Positions 55,088-64,000 of a DNA stretch of 64,000 nt are shown piece after piece. Under the pieces are notes generated by a model. It made no database searches, was not told where the DNA came from, and saw only the letters and a program-made list of their open reading frames with translations. Location: positions 3,410,001 to 3,474,000 of the forward strand of contig CM073195.1 of NCBI GenBank assembly GCA_037042915.1. Reading direction: 5' to 3'. The first letter of the stretch is position 1. Each line of letters starts with the position of its first letter. This DNA comes from Auricularia sp. M13 (taxonomy: Eukaryota > Basidiomycota > Agaricomycetes > Auriculariales > Auriculariaceae). The position numbers and the translations under genes were made by a program.

Positions 55088-56275
55088 ATGGCCAACTCCT
55101 TTGACCGCGAGACGACGGGCGCCGAAGTCGTCGCAAAATATGCCGACCGCGTCAAAGGCCGTATCTGTTCGTGTCCTCACCATTCATGACTGTTGTATCG
55201 TGCTGAGAACGTGTCAGTTCTTGTCACTGGGACGTCTCCTAGCAGCATCGGAGAAGCAACCGTTCTGGCTCTCGCCGCAGCACACCCCGCAAAGATCATC
55301 CTTGTCGGGCGCAACCCCGCCAAGTATTCACCTGTCTTCGACGCTGTCAAGGCTGTCGACCCACACATCGATGTGCGCATGTACGGGATCGACCTTGCAA
55401 GTATTGCATCCGTGCGCGAGGGCGCCACGAAGATCGTCAGCGAGAACGATAGGATCGATGTGCTGATCAACAACGCCGGAATAATGGGCGGGCCTTACAG
55501 CAAGACGAAGGACGGCATTGAGGCGCACTTTGCGACCAACCATATTGGCCACTTTTTGCTTACCAATCTCCTCATGGGATTGGTGCTCAAGAGCGACGAG
55601 CCTCGCATCGTCAATCTCACAAGCGCGGGGCATTTCTCGGGAACGGGAGGTCCGTTCCGCTACTGAGATTTTGGGACTGCATACCAACGAGATCCATTCA
55701 TGGTAGATTACTCTGACTACAACTTCGAGAAGAAGCCTTATGTCTGGCAGCCTGCCTACGGTCAATCCAAGCTCGTGAGCCACGCTCGTTGACAATCGAA
55801 ATTGACCGCCTGATACTGATGATCTCCGAAATTGACCGCCTGATACTGATGATCTCCTTTAGGCAAACATCCACTTCACGTACTACCTCGCGAAGAAGCT
55901 TGGGCCTCGCGGGGTGACGAGCTTCTCTGCCCATCCTGGCAGTAAGCACGAAGAAACTTTGCAACGCCATGCTTGCTCACGCTAGTCACAGCCATTTATA
56001 GCTCCAACATCTTCGCGACATTGAAGGAGGAGGAATTCCAGCATCTGAAAGACATAATTGCAAAGAACGGAGGACAGCCTAAGACGCTCGAACAAGGCGC
56101 AGCCACGCCGCTCGTCGCCGCGCTCGACCCAGACCTTGGGAAGGAGCACAACGGCGCATACCTTGTTGATTGCCAGGTTGCCGAAACGCGATCCGAGGGA
56201 GCGAAGATTCCTGACGCGCCGGAGAAGCTCTGGCGTCTCAGCGAGACTCTCGTGAATGAGACTTTTGCTTATTGA
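55088..56275 (+). CDS. Short-chain dehydrogenase/reductase (retinol dehydrogenase/WWOX-like class)
   Basis: NAD(P)-dependent oxidoreductase with a Rossmann fold. Exon 1 gives MANSFDRETTGAEVVAKYAD; after an intron at about 55163-55207 the cofactor loop reads VLVTGTSPSSIGEATVLALA. Next come NNAGIMGGPYSKTKDG (structural NNAG), NLTSAGHFSG (catalytic Ser), and after a second intron YGQSK (catalytic Tyr and Lys), then, across a third, ANIHFTYYLAKKLGPRGVTS with the PG turn SAHPG. The end is DCQVAETRSEGAKIPDAPEK. All catalytic residues are present. Substrate unknown. The third intron holds a 30-bp tandem duplication. Confidence 0.88.
55798..55857. repeat. Perfect 30-bp tandem duplication in an intron
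   Basis: 55798-55827 is repeated exactly at 55828-55857, between the YGQSK exon and the following exon of the dehydrogenase gene. It lengthens the intron without touching coding sequence. Confidence 0.93.
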
Positions 56276-56576
56276 ATAGTCGAATATGTAGTAGGCATGA
56301 TTTATTGAAGAAGATCGATTGATAGTGTTGCCCTTATTCTACATATGAACGCGTTTTACTCCTCGAATATCGAGACGATCATAGTCGACTTCGTCTGCGG
56401 AAGATGCCTCTGAGCCGAATGCAGCCTCGGAGTCGGTCTGCTTCGGTCTCGTCCTCCCGGTCATCGTCGTCGACAAGGGCTGCATACGATATGCCATCGG
56501 CAGTTGACATATAGACATGGTCAGGCCCGAGCACGTAATCAACGGCTTTGCGGAACCACGACGGGAACGGCGAGGG

Positions 56577-58124
56577 CTACGATAGAAGTGACAGCTCGAA
56601 CGATGTCCCTTTCGCCTCGCAAACCGTGGCGCGCGTCCGAACGAAGAAAAGGAGGTCATTTAGCAAATCTTCGCTTATTCCTCTCGGGGCAAAGATCGTG
56701 AGAGACTGCAGTTCCGGCCAAATGAGCCCAGAGACCGAAGAGTTATCGTCGTCGATGAAGCCATCGGACTCCAGTTCCGAAGTGTCTAAATCCATGGGCG
56801 AGCCCTGCTCCGAGGGCATGGCGCGGCGAATAGGGTGTCCTGGAGCACTGAAAGACTGCAAGACGCGATTGTATGTTTCGTTGAGAACAACAGAACGACA
56901 GATGCCGGACGCGGTTGAATGCAGTGAGGTTGTAGAGGCGAGAGACTTTGATGCCAAAACGTGACACACCCTCCAGTTCAAGAGCCATGTTCAAGAGCCA
57001 TTATATCGAGGTATGAAGCTGAGACGTGCAGTCCCCAGTCTGGATCTGAGCTGATGCAACTAACGTTGAGGTTCAATTTCTTTGATCGAGGGCCTATGAC
57101 CATGAGTGGCACGATATCTTTGAACACCCAGTAGCGGCCTCTCAGCTTCAGAGCGTTCAATGAAGGGAGCAAGGTCTCTGATCCGCTAATGGGTCCCGAC
57201 TACTCCAAGTCGTTGTGAAGAGACAGAGAGAAATTCTCCAACGAAGGAAAAGCGCTTGACAGGTCCCGGAAATGATGCAGTGTTTGAGAGGAATCAAGCT
57301 CGAAGCTGGCTGAGGCCACAGAACCGAACTTCGAGCCTGGCGGGATGCATAGTTGGTGCACCCACTGTTATGAGTGACGAGGAAAACCATTGAACCTCAC
57401 CTCCTCTTGAGACCAGGTAAAACTCCTCGAGCACTGGCGTCGATCGACCAACCATGAGCTGCGCAAAAGAGTCAACTTCCCACCCGAAGAAAAATCGCAA
57501 CTTGACGGAACGCCAGCGGCGGGAGTGCTCGGAGGCCATGCGCAATATTTCATGGACGCATAAGGAGGTATCGCAATGTGCGTCAATAGTTCGGGAGTGT
57601 TCATTGCGACATGACGCCAGCGCCTGCCAACGAGCAGCGAGTCGGCCGGGCGTCATCGCACGCTCAGCGGAGTGATTGTCGTCCTCAATAGTTTTCTATC
57701 GCGCGTCATATGCCGAGGTCGTCGGTAGCTGACTCCAGATCGCCTGGAGAAGCTCGGAGGGTAACGCATCAATTGCAGAAGGGTCGAAGGATATGAGGTG
57801 GCGGATACTGGCGCATTCTGCTTCGACAGCCGTTCAGAGGCCCTGCGCAGAGGAAAGCGCGGCTTCGGCAGCTTTCAGAGCTGCTGCAGCCTGGGCGCGC
57901 GCGGATTCGCTGGATTTTTTCGCACAGGAAGGCACTGCGAGCCTCACAGCGCCCGAGGTCGCGCTCAAGAGCCCGGCAGCGGACAGCACGCTCGTTCGCA
58001 AGGGGCATCTGCGCAGAGTTGACGCCCAGTGGGTTGGATGGAACGAATCTTGTCCAGGTCGCGGGACGAGCCGCAGACGCGTTCGTGCCGCATTTTCGGC
58101 TATGTAATACTCCGGAAGTCTCAT
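56577..58124 (-). pseudogene. F-box gene remnant, paralogue of 46503-48092
   Basis: Pieces in the right order but different frames: an alanine-rich coiled coil (SESARAQAAAALKAAEAALS), an in-frame TGA at about 57835, the F-box FDPSAIDALPSELLQAIWSQ ending in a stop near 57697, then RLAARWQALASC and RRWRSVKLRFFFGWEVDSF followed by STPVLEEFYL, then LNALKLRGRYW, and finally WPELQSLTIFAPRGISEDLL followed by FFVRTRATVCEAK. At least two stops and several frame changes cannot be explained by introns. The intact relative at 46503 shows the same blocks in one frame. The upper boundary is approximate. Confidence 0.7.
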
Positions 58125-58364
58125 CTCCGAGCACGAACACTTCAAGCTCGAACATCTGCGAACGTTTCCGCCATAATTTGTAAATAGATGCCTCTATTGA
58201 CCGAGTCTGTGTTATAGCTGCATATGTAGAAGCGTCCCGTTCCACATTGCGCGACTGTCTGAGCCTGTCCTTGTCCGTCATTCTTTGTGGATCTCGATCC
58301 CCGGCGGTGCTCCCATTGCTTAAAATCCCTGGCGTCAGCATTGAGGATTGGATCCTCAGATGGA

Positions 58365-59647
58365 TCACGCACTATGCTTGCAGGCGTCGTAAATCAGAAA
58401 CTGGCCGGCGACGAGGCCAGCGGTCATCAACATCCTGGGTCCAAGACCGGCGAAGAGACCTCCCACGCCTGCCTGACGCGCGAGTATCGCAAGACGCGAG
58501 AGCATGGGGCCCTCGGGCCCATGTCCCTTGTTGATCTGCGAGTGCGAGACTTTCATCACAGCAATTTGTGGTACCGTCATGGCATACCTGGCTCAAGAGG
58601 GTGTCTGCAGGCTAACAGTGCAGACTTTCATGAGAACCATATAAATCGAGTAGAGAAACGTGACGAACGTGACTCAATATTGCAGCTGCAACGCCCGCCG
58701 TGAGCCCGCTCCCTAGCGATATTCCGAACTGCTTAGCAGGTCCGAGGTTGCGCTTCTGTTCGTCGCTCATAGACCGCAGCGCAAGCTCGTGGCAGAGTTC
58801 GTTCACTGTGAACTGTCCAATGGCGTAGGGGATCTGTCTGTTTGAAGTGAGCAACGGAGTGAAGCACGAAACAACGAAGAAGGTGGTTCATACTTGAAGA
58901 GGATGGGGATAAAGCCAGCGTAAAGTTCTCGCACGCCTCCTTCGCGCGCCATACGCGTGAGACCCGTGACCAATCCCGTCGCATACTTCCTGTCTGAGAC
59001 CAGCCGTATCCTCGTCGCCTCAAGCGGCGTGAGAAGAACGTCGGCGAAGAACCTGAAGGGTGGCTCAGCAAAATTCAATCTCGCAAGGCCGCGACTTACT
59101 CAGCAACACTCGCCCCTCCGAGATAAATGGCCGTCCTATATCTCACGGCCTGTTCTTGGCTCCCGGAGAGACGCACGAATGTCGACTTCCAGAACTCGTA
59201 CCCAGCGAACTTGCCGCCGCCCTGCACGAAGTAGCCGACGGCAGTGGGCCCAAAGCCTGTCAACAGTCCCTTTGGGCCTTCGGAGGTAACTATCTTTCGT
59301 CCAGCTGAGAGAAGGCTGTGCCGCGCGAGTTGAGGGTCAATCTGAATGCGCGTTTTGACCACGTCGATCGCTTGAAATTGCGCTGTCAGAGCGTTCAAGT
59401 TGATGAATCCAAGGTGGCGTACGCGTCATGGCACCATGCGTCATTCTTTGTATGCAATTTCAGGAGGAAATATCTGACATCTCTCACTCCTAAGAGACGT
59501 ACGTTGCGCACAGTGCGCCTACAATCGCTGTCAGTCGTGTTCCGCATGATACTGCTGCCTGTACGAACCAGCGAGGAAGAACGATGCATAGTCTTTGGGT
59601 GTAAAGCTCGCCGCTTCTGCGGAAATACCATGCTTTGCGCTAGACAT
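58365..59647 (-). CDS. MIR1: Mitochondrial phosphate carrier
   Basis: Inner-membrane carrier importing inorganic phosphate with protons for ATP synthesis. The start MSSAKHGISAEAASFTPKDY and ASFFLA is spliced through two very short exons, 59518-59503 (16 nt) and 59445-59423 (23 nt), giving LAGALCATMTHGAMTPIDVV then KTRIQIDP, a perfect first carrier signature (Px[DE]xx[KR]). Repeat 2: FFADVLLTPLEATRIRLVS, the phosphate-carrier type. Repeat 3 lies at about 58620-58560 and is interrupted; it leads to NKGHGPEGPMLSRLAILARQ and GLFAGLGPRMLMTAGLVAGQ, ending ACKHSA. The running phase is consistent through the first four exons. Exon edges near 58560-58690 are approximate. Confidence 0.87.
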
Positions 59648-59738
59648 CGTGCAGTTGCAAGTCCAAGGTTAAGCCGCCCGCTGAGCTCAGCCATGCGGAC
59701 CGGAGAGTAATCATGACGTCACGCGGCGTCTCAGATAA

Positions 59739-60209
59739 TTAAAAATAACCATGCCGGAGATACAGTCTTAATTCCGTATTCCGTAAGATATTAGCCAAGA
59801 ACATCGCGGCCTGCCTGGAAATGTATTTTACAGTGCGGAATGTCCTTGAAGCTGAGCAAACGGACAGATAACTTTTGTCATTCAGCGCATCGGCCTCAAG
59901 GTGTTCGTCTCCTTCGGCCCTGATATTCGTCCAGACCATAAACGCGTGAACTGCGCGGGCAAGGAATGCCACTTCGCGCGTCCAGCCGACCTTAGGATTC
60001 CAGGCCACGGCATATAGCGGCAGCGCTCCGGTGTGTAGCTCGCTCGCAAGCGCAAGCGACAGTTCAACCTTAAAGTCCTCTTCAGACAAGTTTCTGAGGG
60101 TGCGTGCTGCACCGCATTGGCTTGAGCGGAAGCTTTGGAATGTCTGCGAAATGGAATGAAGCTTTCGATCACTACACGTTGACTGAGACCGCGGGCGAGT
60201 CAATGTCAT
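59739..60209 (-). pseudogene. Truncated duplicate of the adjacent orphan gene
   Basis: The block ASELHTGALPLYAVAWNPKV, GWTREVAFLARAVHAFM and GDEHLEADALNDKSYL is clearly paralogous to SSALHTDEMPLDAVCWKPNV, GWTREVEFIARATHAFM and GDDDLGANALNDNEYL of the gene at 60267-61115. The N-terminal third of that gene and its first exon are missing, and the residues on both sides of the shared block are unrelated. It has an open frame with an ATG, so it could be expressed, but a decayed tandem copy is more likely. Confidence 0.55.
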
Positions 60210-60266
60210 AGGATGAGCTACTATACGGAATGCATGAAGAGACGCGGAAACGTCTACATAGCCTGA

Positions 60267-61115
60267 TTAGGACGCCGCCGAATTATTTGACTCGGACGCG
60301 TCTCCAGATTCTGAGCATGTAGCGTACACCATCAAATGGGCATACGGGTTCCCTTCACGCCCCCACCCAAGGATAGCGCGCAGATATTCATTATCGTTCA
60401 AGGCGTTGGCCCCCAGATCGTCGTCCCCGTCAGCCTGAGCAATCGACCACTTCATGAACGCGTGCGTGGCGCGCGCGATGAATTCCACCTCGCGCGTCCA
60501 GCCGACGTTGGGCTTCCAGCAGACGGCGTCCAGGGGCATCTCGTCGGTGTGCAGCGCGCTGGAGAGCACGCGCAGATACGCGTAGTCGTTGTCGTCCCAG
60601 TCCGTATCGTCAGCCGGCGCAAGACGCTCGCGCGCGCAAACTACCAGCGCCTCGTAGACAAAGCGAACTGCCCGATCCGGGTTGATGGACATGTCGGGAA
60701 GAGCGGGAGTCGTCTTGAGCTGGACGACAGAAGGGTCGCAATGGACTGCCTGGGAGTTGAGGACTGAAAGCTCACGCTTGAACTCCTCCAGAGTCATCTC
60801 CCGCGACGGCTGGAGGAGCCAGTGAGTGCCGCGGTCATGCTGCGCGACGAGTCCCGGGGGTAGCGATGCAGTGTTGGGAAGGACGAACGTCGTGTCAGGC
60901 GGCCATCCCGAACCTATGGCCGCGAAGACGGAGACTCCGCCACTAACTATAAAGTAGGAGAAGCTTCAGCTTTTCTGCACAATCATCCTAAGATGACTGG
61001 GCTTACCCGGACGCACGATCCCGTCAACGACTTCAATGTCCAAGCCCGGGCGCACAACGTCAAACTGGGGCTGAGTGGTGATAATGCTAGTCCGGTAAAG
61101 GTCGGGACGCGGCAT
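60267..61115 (-). CDS. Orphan protein (262 aa, two exons)
   Basis: Not recognised. Exons 61115-61007 and 60946-60267 total 789 nt around a 60-nt intron with GTAAGC donor. N-terminus MPRPDLYRTSIITTQPQFDV; then GPPDTTF-like and THWLLQPSREMTLEEFKREL; a C-terminal half with YEALVVCARERLAP, SALHTDEMPLDAVCWKPNVG and EFIARATHAFMKW. The tail is Ser/Asn rich. No signal peptide or membrane helix. A truncated duplicate follows at 59739-60209. Confidence 0.6.
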
Positions 61116-61467
61116 CGTGAAAAGGGGGGTGTAGCGGCAGACGAAACGAAGCTCTGTCGGACGCCGCGGACTTGATCGGTTTATTATATGAACGCCGAGT
61201 CAGCGCTAGGTGGGAGCAATAGAATGTTAACGAAATGGAACCCGCAATGGAGCTTGCTGGCATCACCTTGTCCAATGTCTGCCGCTATACAGCTGCCAGA
61301 AATCGTCTTCGGAGTGAGTCTGACTGAGGATCACGGTAAAAATACACAGTCGCATGACACTAGTAGTACATCGCAATCGCGAACAAGACAGAAGGCACAA
61401 GAAACAGCACTCAAAGCAAGACACAGTTACTGTCCACAGTCAACAGGAGCAGCTCACGCATTGACGT
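61116..61467. other. Intergenic
   Basis: 5' flank of the orphan gene and 3' flank of the autophagy-type gene. No RNA or repeat seen. Confidence 0.5.
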
Positions 61468-62926
61468 TCAGGACTCAGCCTCCACGAAGTCCCACCCGTC
61501 CTCATCGTCCGCGCGTCTCTGACTCGCACGCCGACGCTCCTTGTCCTTGTCCTTATGCGTGCGGCGCGGTGCGGGCGTGGCGCTCGTGACCTGCAGCAGC
61601 TGCGCGAAGTCGAGCGCGAAACCCGGCGGCGTGGGCGGCGGGAGCAGCGGGCGCGTTTCGTGCGATCGTCTACAAATAGGGAATCCACAATGCGAGGTCA
61701 GCTGGGATCGCGGACAGCAGACGAATTGTGGACCCACCGCCCTAAGTCCGGCGACAGACACAGCGCGCGCAAATTGCCCACGACCTCGCCGGCCTGCGCG
61801 AGCCCGATCTCAAGGCCCTGCGTGTGCGCAAGGTAGGCAACGTTGTACATGAGCATCGTCAGGCCTGTTGTAAAACTCTCTGCCGGCTGCCGCGTGCCGA
61901 TGAGCGCGGAGGAGGATGTCGAGGAGGATGTGGAGGATGTCGACGGCTTGATGAACAATGGCTGCTTGTGGACCCAGCGCGCCCACCCGCCGTTCTCTGG
62001 TCCTTGACCCGCGCGGATCCAGGGGAGGCCTGCGCCTGGAATATCGTGAGTTTCTAGTTACTGTATGGCCAATCGAGACCAGGACCTGGTACGACGGGAG
62101 TAGAACTTGTCGCAGTCGTGGCAGAAGACGAAGGAAGCTCGAATGTGACCACAAACGGTAGCTTGATTCCAAGGTAGAAGGTGAGCACGCGTAAAAAATG
62201 CAGCGTGTGCAATAGCGCTGCGTTGATATGCTCTGCCGGAAATCCTGCGCATTCCAATGAGTTAAAGCAAATGTAAATGTATAATGATGAACGCACTTCT
62301 CATATCACCAGGCACAGGCAGCACCAGACCGCCAATACTCCACTCTCCGCCGCGAACTTGCTGTATCCGGAAGACATTGAGCAAGTGGTGCGCTAGCAGC
62401 GCGCGCGTCTGGGCCAGCTCGTGCGCGAGCTTGACCGCTTTGGCTTGCTGTTGAGCCAGCGGGCTCAAAGTGCTGCTGTTGGGCGTCGGAGCCTGCTGGG
62501 TACGCGCTGCGCTCAAGGCTTGCCGTCTGGCTGCTATTGACGCGCGCAGGTGCGAGACGCGAGTTCGTTCTGCAATACCGAGTCAGTTTAAGCGAATCTG
62601 GGCATCAAGATATAACAGACTGCGCTCGTTGTCCTGGCGCACGCGGTCGCGCTCGGCTCTGCTGGCTGATATGGAGCGTTCGAGCGCCGCGCCGTCTGCG
62701 CGCTCGAGCCGGCCGGGCTCGATAGCCTTGAGCATGTGCTCGCTGCGCTGGACGACGGCGGACAACTCGGAAGAAAGACGGGCGTGGGCGTTCCGGAACT
62801 CGCGCAAACTAAAAATGGCAAGCTTCAGCGCGGCCAGTGCATTAGCCAGGAGCGCACGCACTGAATGCGCAAGCAGTCGGCGCAGTAGAACTGCCGTTGT
62901 CGTTGCTCGCATACTCGGCACTCCAT
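61468..62926 (-). CDS. ATG14: Atg14/UVRAG (Vps38)-type subunit of the class III PI3-kinase complex
   Basis: Opens with MECRVCEQRQRQFYCADCLR, two CxxC pairs as in Atg14. A coiled-coil region follows (RLERADGAALERSISASRAE, SHLRASIAARRQALSAARTQ, then LAQQQAKAVKLAHELAQTRA). The conserved core is FRIQQVRGGEWSIGGLVLPV, FPAEHINAALLHTLHFLRVL, TFYLGIKLPFVVTFELP, MLMYNVAYLAHTQGLEIGLA, and a late segment FALDFAQLLQVTSATPAPRR; it ends DGWDFVEAES. In yeast the complex with Vps34, Vps15 and Vps30/Atg6 makes PI3P for autophagosome formation (Atg14) or endosomal sorting (Vps38). The cysteine pairs favour Atg14, but the two are hard to separate by eye. Six or more short introns; the junction near 62570-62610 is unresolved. 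Confidence 0.75.
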
Positions 62927-63215
62927 CGCGTCCTGCGAGCACTGGGAATCATGTTGAGTATCGCGCTGGAGACTATGGGGCCTACTCACGATAGCAAATA
63001 TCCGTATGAGTGATAACAGGACAAAGAGCGCGCGTCGCTCGGAGCTAGCCGCCCTCGTTCTTGTGCCACCGGCGACCCTGTCATCTCTGAACCAAGTACT
63101 CACTTGCTGACAGGCCCTTTCTTGCACTTTCACGAATATGTCAATTCCAGCGTTTACTTTTTTTATACATTTAAATATTACACAGGTGAAACCATCGGCG
63201 TATTAGGAGGCTCCC

Positions 63216-64000
63216 GTCACCTTACCCTGGTCGACGCTCCTTCCGTTGAACACTGATCCACCATATCCTGCGGCAACGATAGACCCGCGGCTTCGGTTGG
63301 CATCGTGTAGAACTGAACAAGAAGGCCTATCGCCATGTGCCTGTAATTCATTCTGTGAGCATCAAGTCTACGGCGCGAAATCAAGGAAATGAAGATACCA
63401 CGAGATATCTAGTGTGGATCAACAGTTAAGCATGCAGCAGGCATTACTTCTCTGCAACCGAGTACTCACGACAGTGAAATGCCCAAGCTCCAGCTGGCTT
63501 GCTGTCAGCAACTGGACGCATGCACACTTAGTCCCAAACCGGGACATACGATTATTGGCCACAAAGCGCAGAACAGTCCACGTGAAACTTGGAATAAGAT
63601 GTGTGTCCCGCAAAAGCGGGTTTACGACATCGTCGACGTCTTGGCCTTGGTACCGTCCGTCTCCCGTGCCCATTATCCAGAATTTGTGGCCGTGAAGGTG
63701 GAATGGATGGTCCCCGTCATCTAATCGAGAGTTCCGAAGTAAGTACTGTGCATATCAATTACTGCGATAAACCGCGGCGCACCCAAGTTATCGATAATCA
63801 GGTCAATCACCTCAGAGTTGAGACTGGTGAGGATGAGCTGCGAGTTGTCGAAGGTGTTCGCGCCGACGGTGTCCGCCCCGAGATGGCTGAACAGCGTCGG
63901 CGAGCCCGACAGCGGCGTCCAACTCTGCGCACGCCGAAGAGTCAGATAATTGATCGCGTAAGTCCGCCAGAGACAACATTGATGTGAGAGCTCACCGTGC
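63216..64000 (-). CDS. Multicopper oxidase, C-terminal (third cupredoxin) part, runs off the right edge
   Basis: Copper enzyme of the laccase/ferroxidase class, oxidising phenols, amines or metal ions with reduction of oxygen to water. The visible exons give FSHLGADTVGANTFDNSQLI, DLIIDNLGAPRFIAV, then after an intron DDGDHPFHLHGHKFWIMGTG (copper ligands of the HPxHLHGH motif), VNPLLRDTHLIPSFTWTVLR FVANN, KPAGAWAFHC, and HMAIGLLVQFYTMP. Junctions near 63470-63540 and 63365-63410 rebuild the HCH...WHM ligand set around the type 1 copper. Four introns are seen. The N-terminal two cupredoxin domains lie beyond the window. The residue ten after the Cys is Leu, not Met, as in many fungal laccases, but subfamily assignment is uncertain. 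Confidence 0.88.

Overview
The window looks like nuclear DNA of a basidiomycete fungus, most likely an agaricomycete. The evidence is many short introns (about 35-65 nt, GT...AG), moderately high GC, a fungal indoleamine dioxygenase and multicopper oxidase, a DUF6534-type membrane protein, several F-box genes, and a full-length Helitron-type transposon. Most coding sequences were spliced by eye. Where exon sums are exact multiples of three and both paralogues agree, I say so. No rRNA, tRNA or CRISPR array was found.

Layout. 1-418: start of an indoleamine 2,3-dioxygenase gene running off the left edge. 1.5-14.5 kb: an accessory island. It holds three members of an unrecognised family (here 'family X': 1561-2857, 4737-5584, 13407-14496), three members of an F-box-like plus nucleotidyltransferase-fold family (3239-4500, 6849-8269, 8542-9875), one very divergent ribonucleotide reductase small-subunit-like gene (5868-6710), an F-box/LRR gene, a small orphan and a Helitron helicase scrap. 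14.6-21.7 kb: an uninterrupted 7.1 kb Helitron Rep-helicase frame with a C-terminal cysteine-protease-like domain.

22.7-64 kb alternates housekeeping and accessory genes: a WDR7/rabconnectin-3-beta-like WD40 protein, geranylgeranyltransferase I beta, two coiled-coil GTPases, a fusion of a 5-hmdU-kinase-type helical domain with two chromodomains, a DUF6534 membrane protein, a proline-rich single-pass membrane protein, F-box genes, RNA polymerase III subunit RPC9, an orphan nuclease-like protein, a Kre9/Knh1-like secreted protein, a short-chain dehydrogenase, an F-box pseudogene, the mitochondrial phosphate carrier, an orphan with a truncated duplicate, an Atg14/UVRAG-type protein, and the 3' part of a multicopper oxidase at the right edge.

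The most unusual content is the 1.5-14.5 kb island. In the nucleotidyltransferase-like family one copy keeps all three acidic residues and two have lost them all. The reductase-like gene keeps one metal-ligand motif of the pair and has lost the radical tyrosine position. The 38-36 kb gene links a DNA base-modification-associated domain to chromatin readers.
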